Assembly (NCBI GenBank): GCA_002937525.1
Contig: PTKA01000081.1
Span: 1 to 6,670, forward strand
Direction: 5' to 3'
From: Alphaproteobacteria bacterium MarineAlpha10_Bin3
GTDB lineage: Bacteria; Pseudomonadota; Alphaproteobacteria; UBA8366; GCA-2717185
DNA length: 6,670 nt
This document shows, in pieces, positions 1 to 6,670 of this stretch. Within the stretch, counting starts at the first letter, position 1. Every line of letters starts with the position of its first letter. The notes beneath the pieces are model-generated. The model had not been told where the DNA came from and searched no databases. It saw only the letters and a program-made list of their open reading frames with translations. A program made the position numbers and the translations under genes.

Positions 1-294
1 GGGGGAGAATTGGAACGTCCACCGGCCGGGTCCCGCCGGCCGGACCGTCAAATGGAACAGCGCCAGTTTGCCATCGGCGGTCAACATCGAAAGATCGCTA
101 ATTCGGCCTTCGGTGTCGGGTGTGATATTGCGCAAGATTTCGTCGATGAAATCATGCTGTTGCTTTGGGAACAGGCTAAAGAGGGTCCGGCCCCTGGATC
201 AATCCGGTATCATCGCCTGCAGCATGTCGGGTTCGCCTTCGGCGCCATGTATTTCGCCGGTGCGTTCGATGAGTATTGAAAATGCGCCCTTCAT
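1..294 (-). pseudogene. PAS-domain-like protein, interrupted by in-frame TGA, truncated by window edge
   Basis: Reading from an ATG at 292-294, the frame gives 31 residues beginning MKGAFSILIERTGEIHGAEG, then a TGA at 199-201. It continues in the same frame without another stop for 66 codons to the window edge, including GRTLFSLFPKQQHDFIDEIL and LFHLTVRPAGPGRWTFQFSP. Both halves read as one protein: an opening strand with a 'GEIHGAEG' turn, a 'GRTLFSLFP' segment, helices, a 'TADGK' hairpin and a closing beta strand. That is the usual order of a PAS sensor fold, often found at the N-terminus of signalling proteins. This is my pattern reading, not a database match. An upstream in-frame TAG and no earlier ATG support this start. 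After the TGA the first ATG is at 85-87, which would lose half the fold. A Trp codon (TGG) changed to TGA would explain the break, as would a sequencing error. The lead into the ATG (AGAGCA) is only a weak ribosome binding site. Confidence 0.5.
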
Positions 295-372
295 TGCTCT
301 AATCCAGATAAAATTCCGTTGAAGGACTGACTATGCATAGGGGGATGTTAAAGGCTTATTAGCGGCAAAGGA
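295..372 (-). other. intergenic gap between msrP and the PAS-like gene
   Basis: This 78-nt AT-richer stretch lies between the msrP stop and the ATG of the interrupted PAS-like gene. It contains no plausible hairpin-plus-T-run terminator for msrP and no convincing -35/-10 pair. Its one clear structure is the 10-bp palindrome at 331-340. No msrQ start is visible here. Confidence 0.5.
331..340. promoter_or_regulatory. 10-bp palindrome CTATGCATAG, possible operator
   Basis: CTATGCATAG is a perfect inverted repeat lying 36 nt upstream of the ATG of the PAS-like gene. Its 8-bp core TATGCATA recurs at 1340-1347, just upstream of msrP. The shared core suggests a common binding site, but that is inference; no regulator is encoded nearby. 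Confidence 0.25.
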
Positions 373-1326
373 CTACATGAACAGTTTCTCGCCTTTTAGA
401 TCCTTGTACAAGTCGGCGATATATTCGCCATAGCCGTTATACAGTAGCGTCGGAACCCGCTCATTGGTGCCCAGCACCCGTTCGCTTGCCTGGCTCCAGC
501 GGGGATGGTCGACCTTGGGGTTCACGTTGGCCCAGAAGCCGTATTCCCGCCCCTGTATTTCTTCCCAATAGCCGACCGGGCGTTTGTTGGTGAAGGTAAA
601 TCGCGTAATCGACTTGATCGATTTGAAGCCGTATTTCCAGGGCACGACGAGCCGGATGGGAGCCCCGTTCTGCTTGGGTATCGGTTTGCCGTACAGCCCC
701 GTGGCGATGAACGCCAACTCGTTGGTTGCCTCGGCCATGGTCAGCCCTTCGGTATAAGGCCAGGGATACCAGACTTGTTTCAGCCCCGGCATGGTTTCCT
801 TGTCGGCCAGGGTTTCCATCTGGACAAATTTCGCCTTGCTCAAGGGCCGGGCGAAATCGACCAGGGCCTTCATGGCGAATCCAGCCCACGGCACCGCCAT
901 CGACCAGGCTTCGACGCAGCGATGCCGGTACACGCGCTCCTCGACCGGCATGCGGCGGATCAACGCATCGAAGTCGACGGTCATCGGTTTTTCGACCAAT
1001 CCATCAATACGGACCTGCCACGGATGGGTTTTGAGCGCCTGGGCGGCATCGGAAATCAGTTTATGGGAGCCGAATTCATAGAAATTATTGTAGGTGACCG
1101 CGTATTTTTCCGCCGTCATCGGCCGATCCAGCTTGTAGCGGCCGTTCCGTTTGGCTGGATAGAGGTCTGCTGTGTCCGCCGCGGCAACCAAGGCCGGCGT
1201 GCCTGCTGCGATCAGCGCCGGCCCCAGGCCAAGCGCCTTGACCAGCGTGCGGCGCTGAAGAAAAACCACTTCATCGGTCGCCGCCGATTCCGCCAGCGCC
1301 CAACCCTTTCTACGAATGCCCAACAT
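373..1326 (-). CDS. msrP: protein-methionine-sulfoxide reductase catalytic subunit MsrP (YedY), Tat-exported molybdoenzyme
   Basis: This 317-residue protein matches the usual length and pattern of MsrP, the periplasmic molybdopterin enzyme that reduces methionine sulfoxide in oxidised envelope proteins. Electrons normally come from the haem membrane protein MsrQ. A twin-arginine signal is visible: R25-R26 in QRRTLVKALGLG, a hydrophobic stretch, then an AxA-type site around residues 46-50. Export of the folded, cofactor-loaded protein is therefore expected. The sulfite-oxidase-type core follows, with YRHRCVEAWSM carrying the Mo-ligating Cys137. Family landmarks YNNFYEFG (79-86), VPWKYGFKSIKSI (228-240) and HPRWSQASER (274-283) are all present. 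The ATG has a strong ribosome binding site (AAAAGGAA, 6 nt away). The stop is TAG. The gene sits 73 nt after the hydratase and probably has its own promoter. The next reading frame downstream is not msrQ, which usually follows msrP. Confidence 0.95.
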   Translation of the reverse strand: MLGIRRKGWALAESAATDEVVFLQRRTLVKALGLGPALIAAGTPALVAAADTADLYPAKRNGRYKLDRPMTAEKYAVTYNNFYEFGSHKLISDAAQALKTHPWQVRIDGLVEKPMTVDFDALIRRMPVEERVYRHRCVEAWSMAVPWAGFAMKALVDFARPLSKAKFVQMETLADKETMPGLKQVWYPWPYTEGLTMAEATNELAFIATGLYGKPIPKQNGAPIRLVVPWKYGFKSIKSITRFTFTNKRPVGYWEEIQGREYGFWANVNPKVDHPRWSQASERVLGTNERVPTLLYNGYGEYIADLYKDLKGEKLFM

Positions 1327-1332
1327 CGCTGG

Positions 1333-1340
1333 TTCCTTTT
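1333..1340 (-). promoter_or_regulatory. ribosome binding site of msrP
   Basis: On the minus strand this reads AAAAGGAA and lies 6 nt before the ATG at 1324-1326. It is the best Shine-Dalgarno match in the window and fixes the msrP start upstream of the twin-arginine signal. Confidence 0.75.
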
Positions 1341-1348
1341 ATGCATAA
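1339..1348. promoter_or_regulatory. 10-bp palindrome TTATGCATAA in the msrP leader
   Basis: TTATGCATAA is a perfect inverted repeat that touches the upstream edge of the msrP ribosome binding site. Its core TATGCATA is shared with the palindrome at 331-340. A protein bound here could block ribosome access at the DNA or RNA level or act as an operator, but only the sequence symmetry is seen. Confidence 0.25.
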
Positions 1349-1363
1349 CAGTGCCGGTAAGAC

Positions 1364-1385
1364 ATCTAGTAGATCGATTCTAACA
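1364..1385 (-). promoter_or_regulatory. candidate extended -10 promoter of msrP with adjacent palindrome
   Basis: The minus strand reads TGT-TAGAAT at 1385-1377, an extended -10 (TGn) followed by a hexamer matching TATAAT at five of six bases. The expected -35 position falls on the hydratase stop codon and shows no good match, which is common for extended -10 promoters. An alternative is TTGATA about 10 nt upstream of this element serving as the -35 for a poorer -10 (TAGATG). The palindrome ATCTAGTAGAT (1364-1374) would sit at the start of transcription and could be an operator. The leader would be about 40-45 nt. Confidence 0.4.
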
Positions 1386-1399
1386 TATCAATGCGCCGC

Positions 1400-2188
1400 C
1401 TAGGCGGTAAACGTGATATCGACCGTTCCCAGCGTGCCGAAATCGGCGGTCACGACGCTTCCGACCGGCACTGGATAGATCCCCATCGTACTGCCCGTGG
1501 TGACCCATTCTCCCGCTTTCAGCCCCTTGCCGCGGTTGGATAGAAAATTTGCCACCCAGGTCAATGCGTTGCGCGGGTCGCCCAGGACTTCCCGGCCGAC
1601 ACCCGTGACGACTGCTTTGCCATCGACGTGCAACGTCACGGCGTGGCTGGCCAGGTCTAAATCGGCCCAATCCTCCAATCCAGCACCGTAAACCAGCGCG
1701 GCATTCGCACAAAAATCAGCGATCAGGGCGCCGGCGCCATGCGCCATGCCGTTCTTGACGCGGGTATCGACGACTTCGATTGCCGGATGCAGGGTGGCGA
1801 CCGCGGCGGCGGTTTGCGCGTTGGTATAGGGCTGCTCGCGCGGCGGCAGCGAAGCAGCCATGCGGAAGGCGAACTCGCATTCGATGCCCCGCATCGATTC
1901 GGCGGGAAGGTTCAAATTGGCCGGAGCCGGGCGGATATAAGGTTGAAACAACGGACCGCAGGCCGGCGCGTTGGTCTTCATTTTGCGCATGATCGCGTCA
2001 TTGGTCAGCGCCGCCTTCCAGCCACCGATGGGGATGGCTATCTGCGCCGCGATGGCGTCGAGGATGGCGTATCCTTCATCTATATCGGCCGGGAAGACGC
2101 CGCCGGGGAATCTGTCGAGAACCCGGTAAGCGGTGCGCGCCTCGATCAATGCCTCTGCGGCCTGGGCGATGGCGTCGGCGTCGATCAC
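1400..2188 (-). CDS. 2-keto-4-pentenoate hydratase-like (MhpD / fumarylacetoacetase superfamily)
   Basis: This 262-residue protein has the length and pattern of the MhpD family, which adds water to 2-hydroxypenta-2,4-dienoate in meta-cleavage pathways of aromatic breakdown. Sister enzymes decarboxylate 4-oxalocrotonate. Visible family features are GWKAAL with Lys58, the metal-binding pair E103/E105 in GIECEFAF, the third acidic ligand E138 in HPAIEVVDTR, and the C-terminal block TTGSTMGIYPV (230-240) followed by VTADFGTLGTVDITF. The start is GTG, overlapping the stop of the upstream GTPase in the sequence GTGA, with AAGGAA (2194-2199) 5 nt before it. The two genes are thus translationally coupled. 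No dioxygenase, semialdehyde hydrolase or aldolase lies nearby, so a role in aromatic breakdown is not supported by context. The exact substrate cannot be told and decarboxylase activity is possible. Confidence 0.85.
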   Translation of the reverse strand: MIDADAIAQAAEALIEARTAYRVLDRFPGGVFPADIDEGYAILDAIAAQIAIPIGGWKAALTNDAIMRKMKTNAPACGPLFQPYIRPAPANLNLPAESMRGIECEFAFRMAASLPPREQPYTNAQTAAAVATLHPAIEVVDTRVKNGMAHGAGALIADFCANAALVYGAGLEDWADLDLASHAVTLHVDGKAVVTGVGREVLGDPRNALTWVANFLSNRGKGLKAGEWVTTGSTMGIYPVPVGSVVTADFGTLGTVDITFTA

Positions 2189-4209
2189 CGTGCTTCCTTG
2201 CGCGCTTCGATCACGTCATTCGCTTCGCGGCCGGTCAGTTCGGCCAAATGGTCGGATTGCCATTCAAAGGTGCCGATGCCGCGCGACAACGACCGTAATT
2301 CGATAATCAGATCCTGGAGTTCGGATTGCGGCATGAAGGCTTCGACCTCATCCCAGTTGTCCCAGCCTTCCTTTGGCGTGAAGCCCAGAATCTGGCCGCG
2401 CCGCTTGGTAATCACGCCTTGGGCGTTGGCGGTGAATTCGCTGGGCACCGATAAAGTGACCTTGCAAATCGGTTCCAGCAAGATCGGCGAACATTGCGGC
2501 AGGCCGTCCTTCATTGCCAGGATTCCAGCGCGGCGAAAGGCCATGTCGGAACTGTCGACCGCATGGTGCTGGCCATCGAACAGGGTGACCGACAAATCGA
2601 CCACCGGAAAGCCGAGCGGCCCTTCGGTAAGGTACTCTTTTACCCCGGCTTCGACGGCGGGGATGTAGTTTCGCGGCACCGATCCGCCGTGAATGATTTC
2701 GTCGAACTGGAAGCCGCGGCCACGCGGCAGTGGCTTTATTTCGATATGCACATCGCCGAATTCGCCATGGCCGCCACTCTGTTTCTTGTGGCGGGCGTGC
2801 TGTTTGATCGGCCGGCGGATGGTTTCCTTGTAAGGGATGACCGGTTTCTCGGTAACCACGCCGACATTGTAACGCTCGCGAAGTTTTTCGGCCGATACCT
2901 GGAGATGGATATCGCCCTGACCCCAGAACAGCATTTGCCTTGTATCGGCGACTTGTTCGATGATCAGCGACGGGTCTTCGTCGATCAGCTTGGCGATCGC
3001 CGCCGACAGCTTGACTTCGTCCTCGCGCTTTTGCGAATGGATGGCGACCGAATAAAGTGGCTTCGTTGGCTCCAGCCACGCCATGGCATCGGCGGTAACG
3101 CCTTGGGCGGTCAGGACATCGCCGGTACGAACCTTTTCCATCCGGCCAAGCGCCACGATTTCGCCCGCCTCTGCCTGGCCAATTTTTTCCTGATCGTATC
3201 CCATGAGCCGGTACAACCCGCTGACCCGGGTTTCGCCCAAATTCATCCCGTCCTTGACCGTACCGCGCCAAATCCGCGCCAGCGACAGCTTTCCCGAACG
3301 CGGCACATGATAGGTCTTGAGCACTTGGATCAGTGGATCGCCGGTTGGGTCTCCCAGACGCGCCAGCGTCGATGAGGCTTCGGGCGTCTCGTGGCGTAAA
3401 GCTTTCAGCAAGCGCAGCACGCCGGAATTTTTTTCCGCCGCGCCAATGAACACCGGCACGACGGCGTTGTTGCGCAGATCCTTGGTCAAATAGCCGTAGA
3501 TTTCGTCTTTTGGCGGAATCGTGTCTTCAAGCAATTGTTCGAGTAGATCATCGTCGAAATTAGACAATTCCTCCAGCAGTTCCTGGCGCGCCTGTTCGTT
3601 GAGTTCCTGCATGTCGGTGGGGATTTCGATCAGCGCGGATTTTTCACCGGGTTTGTAGGAATACGCCCGCTCGGAGACAAGATCGACATAGCCTTCGATA
3701 TTATCGCCGTTGCGGATCGGAACATGGCGCAGGATCAGCGGTTTCCTGGACATGCCCTGTAGCGATTCCAGCACGTCTTGCACCGGAACATGCGGGTGAT
3801 CGACCTTGTTAATGAAAATCATGTGCGGGATATCGTTGGTATCCAGGAAATGCAGCAGCGGCCCGACCACCAGCGCGCGGTTGGGGTCCGGATCGACAAC
3901 GACAATCGCGATGTCGGCGACCATTAGGGCGCTGCGTGCTTCGCCTTGAAACTCGATCGATCCCGGGCAATCCAGAAATGTCCAGTATTCGCCGAGGAAT
4001 TCGCCGTGCGCGGCGGAAATTTCGATGCTCATATTACGGCGGCGCGCTTCCGGCGAGGGATCGCCCACGGTCGTGCCGTCTTTCACGTTGCCGCGGCGGT
4101 GGATCGCGCCGCAGGTGTCCAGAAGGGCTTCGAGCAGTGTCGTCTTACCGCTCAGATAGGGTCCGACAATGGCGGCGCAACGCGGTGAGGAGACTGATTT
4201 CCCAGGCAT
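2185..4209 (-). CDS. elongation factor G-like translational GTPase (EF-G paralogue)
   Basis: The protein has 674 residues (bacterial EF-G is about 700) with all EF-G domains in order. The G domain has P-loop GPYLSGKT (16-23), switch I around RRNMSI (57-62), switch II DCPGS (80-84) and NKVD (134-137). The barrel is at about 290-375, and domain III at about 383-460 includes GQGDIHLQVS. Domain IV has QSGGHGEFGDV (477-487) and FDGQHHAVDSS (544-554), and domain V runs to the end. It differs from housekeeping FusA: the catalytic His after DxPG is Ser84, and the RGITI switch I motif is RNMSI. His549 in the domain IV tip, matching the His of EF-G needed for translocation, is kept. It is therefore a paralogue of the EF-G2/EF-G-like type whose cellular role is poorly known, perhaps on the ribosome under stress. 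AAGGGA at 4217-4222, 7 nt before the ATG, supports the start. The stop is TGA and overlaps the next gene. Confidence 0.9.
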   Translation of the reverse strand: MPGKSVSSPRCAAIVGPYLSGKTTLLEALLDTCGAIHRRGNVKDGTTVGDPSPEARRRNMSIEISAAHGEFLGEYWTFLDCPGSIEFQGEARSALMVADIAIVVVDPDPNRALVVGPLLHFLDTNDIPHMIFINKVDHPHVPVQDVLESLQGMSRKPLILRHVPIRNGDNIEGYVDLVSERAYSYKPGEKSALIEIPTDMQELNEQARQELLEELSNFDDDLLEQLLEDTIPPKDEIYGYLTKDLRNNAVVPVFIGAAEKNSGVLRLLKALRHETPEASSTLARLGDPTGDPLIQVLKTYHVPRSGKLSLARIWRGTVKDGMNLGETRVSGLYRLMGYDQEKIGQAEAGEIVALGRMEKVRTGDVLTAQGVTADAMAWLEPTKPLYSVAIHSQKREDEVKLSAAIAKLIDEDPSLIIEQVADTRQMLFWGQGDIHLQVSAEKLRERYNVGVVTEKPVIPYKETIRRPIKQHARHKKQSGGHGEFGDVHIEIKPLPRGRGFQFDEIIHGGSVPRNYIPAVEAGVKEYLTEGPLGFPVVDLSVTLFDGQHHAVDSSDMAFRRAGILAMKDGLPQCSPILLEPICKVTLSVPSEFTANAQGVITKRRGQILGFTPKEGWDNWDEVEAFMPQSELQDLIIELRSLSRGIGTFEWQSDHLAELTGREANDVIEARKEAR
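2194..2199 (-). promoter_or_regulatory. ribosome binding site of the hydratase, inside the GTPase gene
   Basis: AAGGAA on the minus strand lies in the last codons of the EF-G-like gene, 5 nt before the GTG at 2186-2188. It decides in favour of this GTG, since no ATG is suitably placed. Confidence 0.6.
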
Positions 4210-4347
4210 GATGGATTCCCTTGCGGATTATTTCGGCATTTTCAGCGCCTCGGCATTGCAAGGTGCTGCTCCCTGTAAACGGACCACCAATATTCTTGCT
4301 GCCCTGACCCGCGACGCAAGTAAAATCGACGCAAACCTGGCTGCGGC
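4210..4347 (-). other. intergenic gap before the EF-G-like gene, with short direct repeat
   Basis: This 138-nt gap carries the ribosome binding site AAGGGA (4217-4222) of the EF-G-like gene. It also has an 8-nt direct repeat, CGACGCAA on the plus strand, at 4312-4319 and 4327-4334 (15-nt period). On the minus strand TTTACA near the middle resembles a -35, but no acceptable -10 follows at 16-18 nt, so I do not call a promoter. No terminator hairpin follows the PanE-like gene, so read-through from aspC is possible. Confidence 0.4.
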
Positions 4348-5274
4348 CTATTCTGGCGGCGCACCGTTGACGTAGGGTTGCAGGGCGGCGTGAATGAATG
4401 CGTGCGTCGGGGTCGGCACGCCCAGCGACCGGCCAAGGCGCACCACAGCACCACTCAGATGATCGAGTTCAAGCGGCTTGCCGGCCTTGAGGTCATGCGC
4501 CATGGAGGCGACCATTTCCGCCGGCAGTCCGTCCCACAATGCCATCACCGAGGCGACCACGTCATCCGGCAGGGCGATGCCGCGCGCCCGGCCGACGGCG
4601 GCGACTTCCGCCATGCAGGTCTCGACCAGCGCGCGGGTCGCCGGCGTTTTGCGCAGCGGGCCATTGGGCAGCCGGGTCAAAGAGGTCATGCCGCTCAGTG
4701 TCGCCAGGAGAATGAATTTTTGCCAGATATCGGCGTCGATATTATCGAGCAGCCTGGCATCGAAGCCGGCATTCAGACAGGCGGCTTCCAATGCCAGACC
4801 GCGTTCGGAGCGGCTGCCGTCTTGTTCGCCAAAATTCAGGATCGCGAATTTTCCGGTTTGGGCGATAACGCCGGGTTCACTGATGACGGCGGCGATCCGC
4901 GCCGTGCCGCCCATGACCCGCGCCGCGCCAAACACACCGGACAGAATATCCACGGCTTCGACCCCGTTTTGCAGCGAGACGACGGCCGTCCGTGGCCCGA
5001 CAATCGGGCGGCAGGCTTCCGCCACGGCTTGCGTATCGAATAGCTTGACCGCGAACAGCAGATAATCCGGCGGGCTCAAGGTCGATAAATCATCCGTGAC
5101 CTGTACCGGATCGACCGTGATTTCGCCGTCCGGCGTGCGCAGGCGCAACCCCCTGGCCCGGATCGCATCGAGGTGGGCGCGGCGCGCAATAAAAGTGACG
5201 TCCTGCCCCGCGCGCGCCAGCCGGCCACCGAAATATCCGCCGACACCGCCGGCGCCAAAGGCAATGAACCGCAT
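4348..5274 (-). CDS. PanE/ApbA-family 2-dehydropantoate 2-reductase-like oxidoreductase
   Basis: The 308 residues form a two-domain NADP-dependent reductase of the ketopantoate reductase family. The Rossmann motif GAGGVGGYFG is at 7-16. AVK (75-77) and LQNG (101-104) follow, then the all-alpha domain with Lys186 in DIWQKF, the position of the PanE catalytic Lys. SMAHDLKAGKPLELD (257-271) carries the family's Ser257 and the acidic Glu269. True PanE reduces ketopantoate to pantoate for vitamin B5. Here the two Asn residues that follow the catalytic Lys at +4 and +8 in E. coli PanE are Leu190 and Ser194 (sequence KFILLATLSGM), so the substrate may differ. It starts 11 nt after the aspartate aminotransferase stop and is probably co-transcribed. 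No panB or panC is in the window. The family is certain; the pantothenate role is a guess. Confidence 0.85.
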   Translation of the reverse strand: MRFIAFGAGGVGGYFGGRLARAGQDVTFIARRAHLDAIRARGLRLRTPDGEITVDPVQVTDDLSTLSPPDYLLFAVKLFDTQAVAEACRPIVGPRTAVVSLQNGVEAVDILSGVFGAARVMGGTARIAAVISEPGVIAQTGKFAILNFGEQDGSRSERGLALEAACLNAGFDARLLDNIDADIWQKFILLATLSGMTSLTRLPNGPLRKTPATRALVETCMAEVAAVGRARGIALPDDVVASVMALWDGLPAEMVASMAHDLKAGKPLELDHLSGAVVRLGRSLGVPTPTHAFIHAALQPYVNGAPPE

Positions 5275-5285
5275 GCCCGGCAGCG

Positions 5286-6497
<1,212 letters not shown>

Positions 6498-6513
6498 TCA
6501 TCGGTAATGGGGT

Positions 6514-6534
6514 GGCGGCCCGCGACCGGCCGCC
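6514..6534 (-). other. GC-rich stem-loop in the aspC leader
   Basis: GGCGGCC (6514-6520) and GGCCGCC (6528-6534) form a perfect 7-bp stem with a 7-nt loop, 25 nt before the aspC ATG. No T-run follows on the minus strand, so it is not a standard terminator of the upstream gene. It may simply reflect base composition or stabilise the leader. Confidence 0.3.
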
Positions 6535-6547
6535 GAATTCGCGCCCG

Positions 6548-6576
6548 ACACTACGCCGATGCGCGGCGCGGTTCAA
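6548..6576 (-). promoter_or_regulatory. candidate promoter of the aspC operon
   Basis: The minus strand has TTGAAC (6576-6571) and TAGTGT (6553-6548) separated by exactly 17 nt. The -35 matches TTGACA at four positions. The -10 matches only three, but these are the most conserved ones (T1, A2, T6). Transcription would start near 6541, giving a leader of about 50 nt that contains the stem-loop. It is weak by consensus and unproven. Confidence 0.3.
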
Positions 6577-6586
6577 CGTCGCCTTC

Positions 6587-6634
6587 TTATGAAATATCGA
6601 CCGGGTCCGGTTATGAAATATCGACCGGATCCGG
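6587..6634. repeat. 24-bp tandem duplication, two copies
   Basis: Copy one (6587-6610) and copy two (6611-6634) abut directly and differ at one of 24 positions (G in CCGGGTCCGG against A in CCGGATCCGG). Each begins TTATGAAATATCGACC. The unit is a multiple of three, so it keeps frame. On the minus strand each copy ends with TAA in the frame of the putative upstream gene. Confidence 0.85.
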
Positions 6635-6670
6635 GCTGGAAGCGCGCCGTTTGATGGGGATGTTCTGCAC
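6611..6670 (-). CDS. possible C-terminal end of an upstream gene (partial)
   Basis: One minus-strand frame runs from the window edge to TAA at 6611-6613, reading VQNIPIKRRASSPDPVDIS. The basic-then-acidic tail is plausible for a C-terminus, but 19 residues are too few to recognise. The other two minus frames are also open across this short stretch, so coding is uncertain. The tandem duplication copies its last seven codons plus stop, leaving a second TAA at 6587-6589. Confidence 0.3.
   Translation of the reverse strand: MQNIPIKRRASSPDPVDIS

Noticed and set aside
22..43. Repeated CCGGCCGG at 22-29 and 36-43, a potential hairpin
   Set aside because: It lies inside the coding frame RPAGPGR of the PAS-like gene and is explained by GC-rich codons; no T-run follows.
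199..201. TGA as a recoded (Trp or selenocysteine) codon
   Set aside because: TGA is used as the stop of the EF-G-like gene, no selenocysteine insertion hairpin is evident after it, and a nonsense mutation or sequence error is simpler.
505..1383. 292-codon open frame on the plus strand opposite msrP
   Set aside because: It is antisense to a clear, motif-complete msrP, has a low-complexity composition rich in R, G, H and P, and shows no recognisable domain. GC-rich codon bias commonly leaves such frames open.
1739..3375. Long plus-strand open frames (1739-2668 and 2494-3375) opposite the hydratase and EF-G-like genes
   Set aside because: They are antisense to well-supported genes and have no convincing ribosome binding site or domain pattern.
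4378..5065. Overlapping plus-strand open frames opposite the PanE-like gene
   Set aside because: Their composition is typical of shadow frames and the opposite strand carries an intact Rossmann-fold reductase.
6589..6654. Plus-strand mini-ORF of 21 codons with a repeated MKYRPxP motif
   Set aside because: The repetition comes from the 24-bp tandem duplication; there is no good ribosome binding site and it opposes the other genes.

Overview
This window looks like ordinary chromosomal DNA from an alphaproteobacterium, probably of the Rhodospirillales type. The grounds are the GC-rich composition, tight packing of genes on one strand, and protein sequences in the style of that class. These are a Tat-exported MsrP, a class-I beta aspartate aminotransferase and a divergent EF-G-like GTPase with a DCPGS switch II. 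Species cannot be told from the sequence. I see no rRNA, tRNA, CRISPR array, insertion sequence, integrase or phage gene.

All genes read on the minus strand, so transcription order runs from high to low coordinates. (a) 6498-6670 holds the possible 3' end of an upstream gene, a 24-bp tandem duplication that copies its stop codon, a candidate promoter and a GC-rich stem-loop. (b) 5286-6488 is an aspartate aminotransferase, followed after 11 nt by a PanE/ApbA-family ketopantoate-reductase-like protein (4348-5274); these two probably form an operon. (c) After a 138-nt gap comes an EF-G-like translational GTPase (2185-4209). Its stop overlaps the GTG start of a 2-keto-4-pentenoate hydratase-like enzyme (1400-2188) by 4 nt. 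(d) A 73-nt gap with a good extended -10 element leads to msrP (373-1326), the periplasmic methionine-sulfoxide reductase catalytic subunit. No msrQ follows it in the window. (e) 1-294 encodes the start of a PAS-like protein interrupted by an in-frame TGA and cut by the window edge.

The genes do not form one obvious pathway. AspC and the PanE-like protein could both touch aspartate/pantothenate metabolism, but the PanE-like protein lacks two active-site Asn residues of true PanE. The GTPase-hydratase pair is translationally coupled without an obvious functional link. MsrP repairs oxidised periplasmic proteins. The points most worth a second look are the EF-G-like protein, which lost the catalytic His but kept the domain IV tip, the apparently orphan msrP, the interrupted PAS gene, and a TATGCATA palindrome present just upstream of both msrP and the PAS gene. 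I do not see convincing evidence for a novel multi-gene system.
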